A stretch of DNA of 64,000 bases from JAGXRK01 sp963804005 (GCA_963804005.1 CAWDOP010000015.1:1-64000); one strand, 5' to 3'; shown: positions 34,515 to 44,598, numbered from the stretch's first letter. The notes: generated from the sequence alone by a model not told the origin. Made by a program: numbers and translations.

Positions 34515-36773
34515 ATGAATCCCATAAAAAAACTTCTAATCCTTCTTATAATATTTCTCTATATACAGCCTGTTATTGCCCAGGAAGAAGACAAATCGCT
34601 TTTAACAATTGAAAGACTTTTTAGCAGTCCCCCAGAATTTAGGGGCGAAAGGTTTGGACCTGTTCGTTTTCTTGATGATGGACAGAGCTACACTTCACTT
34701 GAAAAGTCTGAAGCTGTGAAAGGTGCACGTGATATAATTAAATATGATACTAAATCGGGTGATAAAGAAATCCTGGTTTCTGCAGAACTTTTAATACCGG
34801 AAACTGACACTGCTGCGCTATCAATTTCTAATTATGAATGGTCGCCGGATAAAAATATGCTCCTGATTTTTACAAATACAGAACGTGTATGGAGATATAA
34901 CACCCGTGGAGATTACTATGTACTTAATCTTACAACAAAAAAGTTAACGAAACTCGGTGGAGATGCGCCGGAATCATCTTTAATGTTCGCAAAGTTTTCT
35001 CCCAATAATAAAAAAGTCGGTTATGTAAGCAAGCACAACATTTTTGTACAAAACTTATCTGACGAAAAAATTACTCAGCTAACCTTTGACGGCTCAGAAA
35101 CGACCATCAATGGAACATTTGATTGGGTTTATGAAGAAGAACTGGATGACCGTGATGGTTTCAGGTGGAGTGCTGACAGCAAATATATTGCTTACTGGCA
35201 ACTGGATGCTTCAGGAATTGGAGAATTTTTAATGATAAATACAACAGATTCAATTTATTCGCATACAATTCCGGTTCAATATCCAAAGGTTGGAACAACC
35301 AATTCAGCCTGCAAAGTTGGGATCATTAGTTCAGATGGAGGTGAAACCGTTTGGATGAATATACCCGGAGATACTCGAAATAATTATTTAGCAAGAATGG
35401 ATTGGACAGGAAATTCTGAGGAAATATATGTACAACATTTAAATCGTTTGCAAAACCAGCTTGATGTTATGCTTTGTGATATAAAAACCGGAAGCGTAAA
35501 AACAATTCTCACAGAAAACGATAAAGCTTGGATTGACATAAACGATGATATGCACTGGTTTAACGATGGGAAGAATTTTACATGGGTTAGTGAACGTGAT
35601 GGTTGGCGACATGTTTATGATGTGTCGCGTGATGGAAAAAGTGTAAAATTAATTACACCTGGTAATTTTGATGTAATAGAAATTGAAACAATTGATTTTA
35701 AAAATGGCTGGATTTATTACATAGCTTCTCCCGACAATCCTACACAAAGATATTTATTCAGAGTTTCATTGGATGGAAAAGGAACTACACAACAAATTAC
35801 ACCGGCAGGGTTAAGCGGTACAAATTCATACCAGGTTTCTGAAGGTTCAAATTATGCAATTCATACTTACTCTAATATTAATACTCCTTCTGTAACTGAA
35901 CTGGTTGAATTACCATCTCATAATATAGTAAGAACTTTAGTCACAAATGAAAAACTTAAGGAATCAATAAATGCACTCAAAAAATTACCAGCCGAATTTT
36001 TTAAAGTAGACATTGGCAACAATATTTTACTGGATGGTTGGATGATAAAGCCTCCTGATTTTGATCCAGCAAAAAAATACCCGGTTCTTTACTATTTGTA
36101 TGGCCACCCGGCTGATCAGACTGTTGTCGATAGAGGAGTCGGTTTTCAATACTTATGGTATTTAATGCTTGCACAACACGGTTATATTGTGATAAGTGTA
36201 GATAACAGAGGAACACCAGCTCCAAGAGGAAGAGATTTTAGAAAATATATTTATAAAAATGTTGGCGGTCTTACCTCTAAAGATCAAGCAGATGCGATGA
36301 AAGCGATTATAAATACATATAGTTTTGTTGATGCCACTAGAATAGGTGTTTGGGGCTGGAGCGGCGGCGCAGTTTCCACATTGAACCTATTGTTCCGTTA
36401 TCCCGATATATTTAGTACCGGAATGGCAGTAGCACCAGTTACTGACGAACTTTTATATGATACAATTTATTCTGAACGTTATATGAGTTTGCCTGCAGAT
36501 AATACTGATGGCTATAAGGAATCTGCTCCACTTACTTATGCACACCAGTTAAAAGGAAATTTGCTGGTCGTTCACGGTACAGGTGATGACAATGTGCATT
36601 ATCAAAACACCGAACGATTAATTAATGAATTGGTAACAAACAATAAACAGTTCTCAATGATGGCTTACCCGAACAGATCTCATGGTATTTACGAAGGTGA
36701 TGGAACAAGATTACACTTATTCACTTTGCTAACTAATTATTTATATACAAACCTGCCTGCAGGAGCAAACTAA
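34515..36773 (+). CDS. S9 family serine peptidase, dipeptidyl-peptidase IV type
   Basis: The 752-residue protein has a signal peptide (to about residue 23, VIAQ), a beta-propeller region (about 40-490) and a prolyl-oligopeptidase catalytic domain (about 500-750). Catalytic residues visible are Ser616 in GWSGG, Asp691 in HGTGDDNVHY and His723 in NRSHGIY. A YEEELDDRDGFRWS segment holds the double glutamate that binds the substrate N-terminus in DPP-IV, so release of X-Pro dipeptides from peptides is expected. It acts in the periplasm or outside. It is monocistronic, with a strong terminator behind it and a 23-bp direct repeat on both sides. Confidence 0.93.
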   Translation: MNPIKKLLILLIIFLYIQPVIAQEEDKSLLTIERLFSSPPEFRGERFGPVRFLDDGQSYTSLEKSEAVKGARDIIKYDTKSGDKEILVSAELLIPETDTAALSISNYEWSPDKNMLLIFTNTERVWRYNTRGDYYVLNLTTKKLTKLGGDAPESSLMFAKFSPNNKKVGYVSKHNIFVQNLSDEKITQLTFDGSETTINGTFDWVYEEELDDRDGFRWSADSKYIAYWQLDASGIGEFLMINTTDSIYSHTIPVQYPKVGTTNSACKVGIISSDGGETVWMNIPGDTRNNYLARMDWTGNSEEIYVQHLNRLQNQLDVMLCDIKTGSVKTILTENDKAWIDINDDMHWFNDGKNFTWVSERDGWRHVYDVSRDGKSVKLITPGNFDVIEIETIDFKNGWIYYIASPDNPTQRYLFRVSLDGKGTTQQITPAGLSGTNSYQVSEGSNYAIHTYSNINTPSVTELVELPSHNIVRTLVTNEKLKESINALKKLPAEFFKVDIGNNILLDGWMIKPPDFDPAKKYPVLYYLYGHPADQTVVDRGVGFQYLWYLMLAQHGYIVISVDNRGTPAPRGRDFRKYIYKNVGGLTSKDQADAMKAIINTYSFVDATRIGVWGWSGGAVSTLNLLFRYPDIFSTGMAVAPVTDELLYDTIYSERYMSLPADNTDGYKESAPLTYAHQLKGNLLVVHGTGDDNVHYQNTERLINELVTNNKQFSMMAYPNRSHGIYEGDGTRLHLFTLLTNYLYTNLPAGAN

Positions 36774-36784
36774 ATATACCTTTC

Positions 36785-36830
36785 ATTACCCTCTTTCTTT
36801 TATAAGGGAAGAGGGTAATTGATTTTTTTT
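36785..36830 (+). terminator. Rho-independent terminator of the S9 peptidase gene
   Basis: The arms ATTACCCTCTT and AAGAGGGTAAT form a perfect 11-bp stem, followed by GA-free T8 at 36823-36830. It begins 12 nt after the stop codon. Confidence 0.85.
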
Positions 36831-36845
36831 GCTTTGAAATATAGA
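36823..36845. repeat. 23-bp direct repeat, right copy
   Basis: It is identical to 34139-34161. Its T8 part doubles as the tail of the peptidase terminator. Confidence 0.8.
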
Positions 36846-36999
36846 GTACGGCTAAGTGATTTACAATTTTAAGAGCTGTTAGAAGTTAAATTATTTTTTC
36901 ATAGATTAAGGTTATAGTCAAAGTAATTGTTCTACCTTGATGTTAAACTTTCATTTGTTTATTTATTCAATACATTTTAGAAGAATTCTGCAGCTTTAA

Positions 37000-38538
37000 G
37001 TGATAAATAAATCCATATTTCTTGTATTAATTATTTTAATTCCAGCTTTTGCACAGGATACAACTAAAAGTCTTGCATTCAAGAACAATAAAAAAATCCG
37101 GAATTCACCATTCTTTTATCAACCAGATCTTGCTTATCAGTTACTCCAGCAATTCAAATTAATTCAGGAAGCAAATGCAGGTGATCCTCTTGCGCAACAT
37201 GAACTTGGTATGAGACTTTTACTTGGTGATGGATTAGCAGCGGATACTGTTCAGGCAGTTTATTGGATAAGACGGGCAGCCAGTCAAGGAATGATTTCTG
37301 CTGTTTATAATTATGGTGTATTACTAATTAATGGCTGGGGTGTCGAATGGAATCCGTTTGAGGCTTTTAAGAATTTTCGTAAAGCTGCTTTAAGCGGAAT
37401 GCCACAAGCACAATATATAGTTGGAATATTGCACACCGACAATCTTATCGTCTCTAAAGACTTTAACAAGGCATACATTTGGACGAAGAAAGCTTATAAT
37501 AACGGATTCGAACCTGCTAAGGAAGTTGTTGATGCAATAAGTGAATATGTGGATACGGCGAACATTTCTTTTGACGATACTTTAGCCAGCAGTATTGAAT
37601 ACGTTGATATTTCTAATGAAAGTTCTATTGAATCAACACTCGGACTAGACTTTCTTAACTTTGATGCTATAAATGACACTGTAAAAGATATCTCAGATCA
37701 AATGCTGATTAAGGATCTGTCAAATTGCGAAGTCATAAATATTCTTGATACACTTTCATTAAATCTCCAGTCTGAATTGACGGAGATAAATGACAGTTTA
37801 AAACTCAGAGTAATTTTTGACCTCGCTGAAACTGGTAGTCCTGAGGCATTATCTATTTTAGGAAGATTATTTGAAAAAGGAGTGTTTGTTAACAAAGATA
37901 TTGTTCTAGCTGCTGAATATTATATAAGAGCAATAAGACTGGATTCACCAAGATCACCATTTCTTCTATGGAATTTAATCCAAACAGATAATTTTTATTC
38001 TTTACTAAAATCGGCTGCTGACAGAGATAATTCTGATGCACAATTTGTCTGGTATGGACTTCATATTCTAAGTTATGATAATCGAATCACTGAATTTGAT
38101 GCTTTAAACTTTTTGGAAAAATCAGCCAACAAAAATCACATTCCTTCAATTATAGAACTGGGATTGAACCATTATACAGGTAAATATGTGAATGAAAGCA
38201 AAATAAATGGTATTAGCATCTGGCAGATAGGTGAAAGATTGGGAAGTGTTGAAGCTTCAGTGAGAATTGCATCAGCAAGAGTGTTTGATCAATTCGGATT
38301 GCTGAATACTGAACAGTTAATCTCATTTTTAAATGATGTTTCCACCAAAGGTTCAATCCTTTCAAGTGTTGCACTTGCTTCGGCTTACGAAAATGGAGTT
38401 GGTGTTAAAAGAAATTTATCAACTGCAGTTAAGCATTACAGAAATGCAGCACAAAGAGGAAGTCAGTTTGCTTTTAGGCAATTACAAAGGATATATGATT
38501 CCCTTCGTCCTGCCGAAAAAGAATTTGTGATAAATTGA
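37000..38538 (+). CDS. Secreted Sel1-like repeat protein
   Basis: The start is GTG at 37000 and begins a signal peptide (MINKSIFLVLIILIPAFAQ). Sel1-like helical repeats follow at about 60-170 (AQHELGMRLLLGDGLAADTVQAVYWIRRAASQG, AVYNYGVLLINGWG, AQYIVGILHTDN) and again at the C-terminus (VALASAYENGVGVKRNLSTAVKHYRNAAQRG). The middle (about 185-280) is acidic and lacks repeats. Sel1 proteins act as scaffolds. There is no enzyme motif and the partner is unknown. Confidence 0.75.
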   Translation: MINKSIFLVLIILIPAFAQDTTKSLAFKNNKKIRNSPFFYQPDLAYQLLQQFKLIQEANAGDPLAQHELGMRLLLGDGLAADTVQAVYWIRRAASQGMISAVYNYGVLLINGWGVEWNPFEAFKNFRKAALSGMPQAQYIVGILHTDNLIVSKDFNKAYIWTKKAYNNGFEPAKEVVDAISEYVDTANISFDDTLASSIEYVDISNESSIESTLGLDFLNFDAINDTVKDISDQMLIKDLSNCEVINILDTLSLNLQSELTEINDSLKLRVIFDLAETGSPEALSILGRLFEKGVFVNKDIVLAAEYYIRAIRLDSPRSPFLLWNLIQTDNFYSLLKSAADRDNSDAQFVWYGLHILSYDNRITEFDALNFLEKSANKNHIPSIIELGLNHYTGKYVNESKINGISIWQIGERLGSVEASVRIASARVFDQFGLLNTEQLISFLNDVSTKGSILSSVALASAYENGVGVKRNLSTAVKHYRNAAQRGSQFAFRQLQRIYDSLRPAEKEFVIN

Positions 38539-38648
38539 TTTATCAGCTTTGTCTTTATTCAATCCAAATAGAAATTTATATCCGAAGCTGAAATAATTAG
38601 TAATCATTATTTTTACATACTAATTTTACTTAACTATAAACAATCATT

Positions 38649-39797
38649 ATGAAAAAGAAACTTACATCTAAGCTGTCGAATGTCAAGACTAGTATCTTTA
38701 CTGTTATGTCAAAGATGTCAAATGAGCATAATGCAATTAATCTTTCACAAGGATTTCCTGACTTCAATTGCCCTGATGAACTGATAGAACTTGTTCATCA
38801 CTATCAGAAAAAAGGTTTTAATCAATATGCTCCAATGCAGGGAGTGCTTGCTCTTCGAAATGAAATCTCTAAAAAGATTGAAAAACTTCATGGTAGATTG
38901 TATGATCCTGAGACTGAAATAACTATTACCGCAGGAGCCACTCAGGCTTTATTTACAGCAATTTCCTGTTTAGTAAATAAAGGAGATGAAGTAATTATTT
39001 TTGAGCCTGCCTATGATTCTTATGTGCCGGCAATTCAAGTGAATGGCGGAATACCTGTTTTTGTTCCGCTGAAAAAAAAGGATTTTTCAATCGATTGGGA
39101 GTTAACGAAAAAGAAAATTTCATCAAAGACAAAACTTATTATTATCAATTCACCTCATAATCCTACCGGCAGCGTGATTGGATTAAATGACTTAAGAGCA
39201 CTTGAAAAAATTGTTAAGGGTAAAAATATTTTTGTCATCAGCGATGAAGTTTATGAACATATAACATTTGACGGATACGAACATTTATGTCTTTCGAGAT
39301 CGGATATTCTTGCTAAAAAAAGTTTTATTATTTCTTCCTTTGGTAAAACTTATCATACTACAGGCTGGAAGATGGGTAGTTGTGTTGCCCCAAAACATTT
39401 AATGTGTGAATTTCAAAAACTCCATCAGTTTGTAGTATTTTCTACGAATACACCGACGCAATATGCATTTGCGGAATATCTTAAGAATGAATCACATTAT
39501 TTAGAGTTGGGAAATTTTTATCAGCAGAAAAGAGATTTTTTTGTTGGAAATATCCAAAAGTCAAAATTGAAAATTAAAAAATGTAAAGGCACTTATTTTC
39601 AACTATTAGATTATTCAGAGATTTCAAATTTGAATGATATGAAGTTCAGCGAATATTTAACTAAAGAAGTCGGGGTTGCAGTTATCCCTCTTTCGCCTTT
39701 CTATAGTAAACCTGATAAGGGAAAAATAATTCGAATATGTTTTGCGAAAAAAGATGAAGTTTTAAAATCTGCAGCTAATTTATTGAATAAGTTATAA
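38649..39797 (+). CDS. Class I/II PLP-dependent aminotransferase (methionine aminotransferase-like)
   Basis: The 382-residue protein is a fold-type I aminotransferase. It has the substrate-arm motif NLSQGFPDF, TAGATQALF for the cofactor phosphate, NSPHNPTG with the conserved Asn, ISDEVYEH with the PLP-binding Asp, and the PLP lysine at about 233 in SFGKTYHTTGWKMG. NLSQGFPDF and TYHTTGWK are typical of the YbdL/kynurenine aminotransferase group, which prefers methionine and aromatic amino acids. A role in methionine salvage is possible but not shown by neighbours. Confidence 0.88.
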   Translation: MKKKLTSKLSNVKTSIFTVMSKMSNEHNAINLSQGFPDFNCPDELIELVHHYQKKGFNQYAPMQGVLALRNEISKKIEKLHGRLYDPETEITITAGATQALFTAISCLVNKGDEVIIFEPAYDSYVPAIQVNGGIPVFVPLKKKDFSIDWELTKKKISSKTKLIIINSPHNPTGSVIGLNDLRALEKIVKGKNIFVISDEVYEHITFDGYEHLCLSRSDILAKKSFIISSFGKTYHTTGWKMGSCVAPKHLMCEFQKLHQFVVFSTNTPTQYAFAEYLKNESHYLELGNFYQQKRDFFVGNIQKSKLKIKKCKGTYFQLLDYSEISNLNDMKFSEYLTKEVGVAVIPLSPFYSKPDKGKIIRICFAKKDEVLKSAANLLNKL

Positions 39798-39829
39798 TAT
39801 TTATTATCAACTAATGACCCGATAATAAA

Positions 39830-40822
39830 ATGAACAAAGATCAATATAAATTGAAAAAATTCGCAGCAACACTTTCGCTTGCTGTTGGTATTGGTATGTT
39901 CATTTTCAAATTCAGTGCTTATTTGATAACCGGTTCCACCGCTATCTTTTCTGATGCTGCAGAATCAGTTGTTCACGTACTCGCAACAAGTATGGCTCTT
40001 TATAGTATTATTCTGAGTTCAAGACCACCGGACAAATCTCATCTATACGGTCACGGAAACATAGAATATTTTTCTGCAGGAATTGAAGGTGCGCTTATAA
40101 TCGTTGCTGCATTTGTAATTATTTATGAAGGTGTCCTTGATTTGATAAAAGGTCCGGAACTTGAAAAGCTTGGCACCGGTGTTATAATAATTAGTGCTGC
40201 AGGAGTTATAAATTTATTTCTTGGATTGTACCTTGTAAAAGTTGGAAAGAGAACTAATTCATTAACTCTTATTGCCGATGGGAAACACGTATTAACAGAC
40301 TCATATACAAGTTTAGGGGTTATTATAGGGATAACACTGGTTATAATTACAGATGTTCTATATCTGGATCCAATTTTTGCAATTGCTGTGGCACTAAACA
40401 TCCTGGTAACCGGATATAAACTTATTCGTGAAAGCGTTGGCGGATTGATGAATGAAACAAATCCTGAACTTCTTAAATCAATCAGCGATAAATTGTTATC
40501 GATAAGAAAAGCATATTATATTGATATTCACGAATTACGTTTTTGGAAATCAGGTAATGCGATTTTTATAGATTTTCACTTAACGCTTCCCTACTATCTT
40601 GACATAAAGCAAACTCACGCTGAAGAAGATGTTATAACTGAAGAAATCACAAAAGATTTACCAAACACTCAGCTTAAGATTCATCTGGATTATTGTGTGC
40701 CGCAATTATGCAAATACTGTGGACATAAAGATTGCCACGTAAGAGAGTTTGAAAACACTAACCGCGTGAATTGGAATGTTAATAAGCTAACCGGAAGTCC
40801 GCTTCTCAATCTGCCGCACTGA
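39830..40822 (+). CDS. Cation diffusion facilitator family transporter with C-terminal cysteine cluster
   Basis: The 330-residue protein has about six membrane helices and the CDF metal-site motifs FSDAAESVVH (helix 2) and DGKHVLTDSYTSLG (helix 5). It exports divalent cations such as zinc, iron or manganese by proton exchange. A cytoplasmic domain (about 205-290) follows with HELRFWKSGN and HLTLPYYLDI. The C-terminal tail adds CKYCGHKDCHVRE, a possible extra metal site not seen in the basic family. It converges with the MFS gene, overlapping by 17 bp. Confidence 0.9.
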   Translation: MNKDQYKLKKFAATLSLAVGIGMFIFKFSAYLITGSTAIFSDAAESVVHVLATSMALYSIILSSRPPDKSHLYGHGNIEYFSAGIEGALIIVAAFVIIYEGVLDLIKGPELEKLGTGVIIISAAGVINLFLGLYLVKVGKRTNSLTLIADGKHVLTDSYTSLGVIIGITLVIITDVLYLDPIFAIAVALNILVTGYKLIRESVGGLMNETNPELLKSISDKLLSIRKAYYIDIHELRFWKSGNAIFIDFHLTLPYYLDIKQTHAEEDVITEEITKDLPNTQLKIHLDYCVPQLCKYCGHKDCHVREFENTNRVNWNVNKLTGSPLLNLPH

Positions 40823-42056
40823 TTTTCATTTCTGAATGAGGATCACTCACTTTTGTTAGAATCAGTATTCCTAAAATAAAAAAGAAAGCAATGGAAAGAA
40901 TTGCGGTACGCTGATTTATCAATGATGATATGATACCGAAAACAAAAGGACCAAGAATTGCAGAAGCTTTGCCAAAGAAAGAATAAAATCCGAAGAATTC
41001 AGTTTTCTTCTCCGCAGGTGTAAGAAGCGACATTAAACTTCTGCTTGTTGATTGAGATGAACCAAGCGAGACCCCCGCAAAACCTGCAACAATATAAAAT
41101 ATATTTTTATCCTCAACAAAAAAAGCTGATGTAACAATTCCAATCCATATCAACAAAGTTATCATCAAAGTTTTTTTATGTCCTATGTGATCGGAAATAA
41201 TACCAAAGATAGTAGAACCAATAATTGCTGAAGTTTGGACAATGATGAAAAGAAGAATTATTTCTGTAAAGCTCATCTGTAACGTTTCACGCGCAAAGAT
41301 GGATGAAAATATTATGACCGTATTTACACCATCTATATATAAAAAATACGCTAAAAGGAATACAGCAATGTTTTTGTATTTTTTAAAATCTATAAATGTA
41401 GATTTTAATCGCAAATAACCTTCAACAAAAAATGTTGCTTCAAATTTCTTTTTATGTTGTTTATCCGGAACAAAAATGAAAAGCGGCAATGCAAAAAGAA
41501 AAAACAAAACTGCAGCAATAATAAAACTTATTCTCACATTAAAAAGATTAGCTTCTTGAAATCCAGCTTCATACAAAGGAAAAACAATTAGCAAAGTAAT
41601 TAGGGAACCAACATATCCCATTGCAAATCCATATCCGGAAACTCTTCCATAACTTCTTTCAGAAGTAATTTCAGGGAGGAATGAATCATAAAAAACCAGT
41701 CCTGCTTCAAAACCAATATTGGCAATCACCAATAAGAATATTCCCCAAAAAATCATTGAACTGCCTGTAAAGAAAAGCGAAGCAGTAGCGAGAATACATA
41801 AAGCAGTAAAGATTGCAAGAAATTTTTTCTTTCCTGCACCGTAATCAGCAATTGCTCCTAATAATGGTGAAATGATAGCCACAAAAAGCATTGAAATGCT
41901 GAAAGTCATTCCCCATAGAAAATCGGAATTTGGAGAGTTACCGGTTATTATTTCTTTAAAGTATAAAGGATAACCAACAGTTAAAATGATAACATAAAAT
42001 GCAGTGTTTGCAAAATCGAATAAGGTCCAGGCAAATATTTTACCTTTGTTCTGCAC
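40806..42056 (-). CDS. MFS transporter of the UMF1/Atg22-like family
   Basis: The 416-residue protein has about twelve membrane helices. The N-terminal WTLFDFANTAFYVIILTVGYPLYF matches the DFANSAF signature of the UMF1 (Atg22-like) family, and FYSFFGKASAILGPFVFG is typical of its helix 11 region. Relatives are proposed amino acid effluxers, but the substrate is not defined. Its start is 2 nt from the end of nusB, so the two are cotranscribed. Confidence 0.85.
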   Translation of the reverse strand: MQNKGKIFAWTLFDFANTAFYVIILTVGYPLYFKEIITGNSPNSDFLWGMTFSISMLFVAIISPLLGAIADYGAGKKKFLAIFTALCILATASLFFTGSSMIFWGIFLLVIANIGFEAGLVFYDSFLPEITSERSYGRVSGYGFAMGYVGSLITLLIVFPLYEAGFQEANLFNVRISFIIAAVLFFLFALPLFIFVPDKQHKKKFEATFFVEGYLRLKSTFIDFKKYKNIAVFLLAYFLYIDGVNTVIIFSSIFARETLQMSFTEIILLFIIVQTSAIIGSTIFGIISDHIGHKKTLMITLLIWIGIVTSAFFVEDKNIFYIVAGFAGVSLGSSQSTSRSLMSLLTPAEKKTEFFGFYSFFGKASAILGPFVFGIISSLINQRTAILSIAFFFILGILILTKVSDPHSEMKISAAD

Positions 42057-42058
42057 TA

Positions 42059-42541
42059 TTATTTTTGATTTGAAGTTTTGGAAATGCTTTCTTCAACTAA
42101 TCCCCTTCCGATTTTTTTGAGTCGCCCGGCTGCTTTTTCGTCATTCAAAATTGTATCAAGAATTCCATTAATAAATTTACCGCTGCCAGATGTACTGTAC
42201 ATTTTAGCTATCTCAATAACTTCGTTGATGGATACTTTGGGAGGAATGTCAGGGAAATAAAGTAGCTCTGTAATGCCAATTCGCATAAGTATTTTGTCAA
42301 TTAAGGCAATTCTGTTCATTTCCCAGTTAGTTACTTTCTCAATAATTCTGCCATCAGTTTCTTTTCTGTTAATTAAAGTTTTGTTAATAAGATTTTCAGC
42401 AAAATCTTTATCTGTTTCATCTTTAATTTCAGAAAGAAGATCTTTTTTAAGTTCTTCAAGATTATCTTTATTCATTTCATAAGCATAGAGATATTGAAGA
42501 ACTTTTTCACGAACTAATCTACGTTTAAATACGACTGACAT
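42059..42541 (-). CDS. nusB: Transcription antitermination factor NusB
   Basis: The start is placed at the ATG at 42541 (MSVVFKRRLVREKVLQYLYAYEM); a frame to 42553 adds four unlikely residues. The 160-residue product shows the NusB fold: an RRLVREKVLQYLYA first helix, then LIDKILMRIGITELLY and PPKVSINEVIEIAKMYSTSGSGKFINGILD. NusB with NusE/S10 binds boxA RNA in rRNA antitermination. It precedes the MFS transporter. Confidence 0.93.
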   Translation of the reverse strand: MSVVFKRRLVREKVLQYLYAYEMNKDNLEELKKDLLSEIKDETDKDFAENLINKTLINRKETDGRIIEKVTNWEMNRIALIDKILMRIGITELLYFPDIPPKVSINEVIEIAKMYSTSGSGKFINGILDTILNDEKAAGRLKKIGRGLVEESISKTSNQK

Positions 42542-42620
42542 ATAAAAGAACACCTTAAAATCGTTTCAATTTGACTTAGTAAAGATACAATACTTTGGCA
42601 ATTAATATTTTATAAAATAA

Positions 42621-43640
42621 TCAAATTGCGAAGAACCAGAAAAAAAATAATCCAATGCTTTCTCTTAGTCTATTATATAATTCTGTTTCAAATTTTAACT
42701 TAAGGTCAGAAGAAACCGCATATATCTTAATATTATTGAATTTACTAATTTCCTCAATTCTTGCTAGATGAAATTCATCCGAGACTATTATTACTTCATT
42801 AATGCTTTCTTTGGGCAGAAGCTCTTCCCTGATAAAATGAATCTGCTCATTTGTAGAAGTAGTTATATTTTCAATAATAAATTTTGATGAATCCGCATCT
42901 TTACTTAAAGCATAAATGTAGGCAACTTCTGCTTCTGTTAGTTCACCCGGTGCATTACTTCCGGTTAACAGCACTTTCCCAACCAGGTAGCTATCTAAAA
43001 GCTGTAATGCTTTTTCAACTCTTGCTGCTAAAATAGGACTTGGTTGGTTTTTTGACCAGACAGCTGCTCCAAATACAACAGCAATATTTTTTTCATTCTG
43101 TGACAGTTTCTCATTATCTATTTGCGGATCAGAAACATTTACATAATAGAATGCGAATAAAATAAGAACAAATATTATTAGAACTGAATGGATAATAGAC
43201 CTTAAAAACAATACAGACTTTCTTCCGAATACGCTTAACCACATATAGGAAGCAAATGTAAATAAAGCAAATAGATAATGAATAAATAATAGTCCCACGA
43301 ATAATTTGTTGCCATGCTGCCCTAAAAAATAAATTTTTTGAAATGGGAGTGAAATTATCGTGCTGCAATAAGCTGAAGCAAGTATAATAGTTGTTAATAA
43401 TGTAAAAAGAATTATCCGTGATATGGGAAGTTTATTTTTTTTCTGTAATGTGTATATAACTATTCCTAAAATAAGAATGAGGATTGTAAAAAGATTTAAA
43501 ATATTACCAATATTAGAAAGATTAAATTCTGATAGAGCTAAATTTTGATTGTTGTATTTAATGTAATAAAGAACTAATAATTGAAGTGCTAAAACAATTA
43601 CAAGAGCTGCAGAGATTAATATTTTGTTTGTTCTTTTCAT
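42621..43640 (-). CDS. DUF218 (YdcF/SanA-like) membrane protein
   Basis: The 339-residue protein has about five N-terminal membrane helices (to about 175) and a C-terminal DUF218 domain with VVFGAAVWSKNQPSPILAARVEKALQLL, VLLTGSNAPGE, TSTNEQIHFIREELL and IIVSDEFHLAR. Relatives such as ElyC and SanA affect envelope and polysaccharide steps or vancomycin tolerance. Biochemical activity is unknown. The combination with an extended membrane part is less common than the one-helix form. Confidence 0.8.
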   Translation of the reverse strand: MKRTNKILISAALVIVLALQLLVLYYIKYNNQNLALSEFNLSNIGNILNLFTILILILGIVIYTLQKKNKLPISRIILFTLLTTIILASAYCSTIISLPFQKIYFLGQHGNKLFVGLLFIHYLFALFTFASYMWLSVFGRKSVLFLRSIIHSVLIIFVLILFAFYYVNVSDPQIDNEKLSQNEKNIAVVFGAAVWSKNQPSPILAARVEKALQLLDSYLVGKVLLTGSNAPGELTEAEVAYIYALSKDADSSKFIIENITTSTNEQIHFIREELLPKESINEVIIVSDEFHLARIEEISKFNNIKIYAVSSDLKLKFETELYNRLRESIGLFFFWFFAI

Positions 43641-43771
43641 TTAGGAATAAAAACTGTGTGTTGAAAATAATATATGCAGCTTTAAATAAAAATTAGTTTA
43701 GTTGACCAATAGAGAAAATCTTTAATATGAAGAAGTTTCAATTGTAATTCCAACTCTTTTAAGATTGCGTC

Positions 43772-43807
43772 TTTAAAAACAAGAAAGGCGCTAATAAAAG
43801 CGCCTTT
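43772..43807 (-). terminator. Rho-independent terminator of the TonB-like gene
   Basis: On the minus strand AAAGGCGCT and AGCGCCTTT form a 9-bp perfect stem with a 6-nt loop, followed by a T-rich stretch. It begins 25 nt after the stop codon. Confidence 0.85.
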
Positions 43808-43831
43808 CATATTACTAATATGTTAAACTAT

Positions 43832-44488
43832 TTATTGAAGTTTAAATATAACCGGAATTGAAACCTGAACTTTAACAGGTTTACCTCTCTGCTTACCTGG
43901 TTTAAATCTAGTTTTCTTTACAGCAGAAAGAGCAGCTTCATCGCATCCGGCACCAATACCTTTAATAACTTCAGCCTTAGTAACATTTCCAGTTTCATCA
44001 ACGAATGCAAGAATATATACTCTTCCTTCAACGCCGGCTCTTTTAGCAATTTCGGGATAAACAATTTTGCTCTGTATTGCCTGAATACCTCCTATAGGTT
44101 CGGGCATTTCTTCAACTGCAACAAAATAAACAGGTTCTTCTTCAACAACCTTTTTATCCTCTTTTGGAGGAGGTGGAGCTTCTATATTTGCTTCAAAATC
44201 TATTTCAGTATCACCAATTTCGATATCCTCCAGAACATCATCAGCCGGAGCTTCAATAGGAATTGGCGGTTTAGGGGGTGGAGGAGGTCTATCCTCTTGC
44301 TTGGTTTGTTGAATATCTTCAACGGTAAATAATTCTTGTGGACCTTCAAGTATAGCACCTTCACCCTTAAGGTTTGGGAAAAACTTGAAGGCAACTATAA
44401 GGAGCACAAGAGATGCAATAAGACTGATTTCAAAGTACTTTTTATACTTTGCCATCAGGTCTGCTTTTTTTGTTCTTCTTAATGGCAT
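43832..44488 (-). CDS. TonB-family energy transducer
   Basis: The start is placed at the ATG at 44488, preceded by GGAG at optimal distance; the frame extends to a TTG at 44500. The 218-residue protein has a basic N-terminus, one membrane helix (about 20-38), a proline-rich spacer (RPPPPPKPPIPIEAPA) and a TonB C-terminal domain (about 130-218) with GGIQAIQSKIVYPEIAKRAGVEGRVYI and ALSAVKKTRFKPGKQRGKPVKVQVSIPVIF. TonB passes proton-motive energy to outer membrane receptors. No ExbBD genes are adjacent, so it relies on a complex encoded elsewhere. Confidence 0.9.
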   Translation of the reverse strand: MPLRRTKKADLMAKYKKYFEISLIASLVLLIVAFKFFPNLKGEGAILEGPQELFTVEDIQQTKQEDRPPPPPKPPIPIEAPADDVLEDIEIGDTEIDFEANIEAPPPPKEDKKVVEEEPVYFVAVEEMPEPIGGIQAIQSKIVYPEIAKRAGVEGRVYILAFVDETGNVTKAEVIKGIGAGCDEAALSAVKKTRFKPGKQRGKPVKVQVSIPVIFKLQ

Positions 44489-44598
44489 TTTATTCTCCAA
44501 AGTGGCAATTTTTGTGTTGCCAAGTTAATAAATGGGTTCGCACTTGTCAAATTATTTTTCGGGTATTTTACTTTAAGTTAAATAAAAAGTTCCTGATT

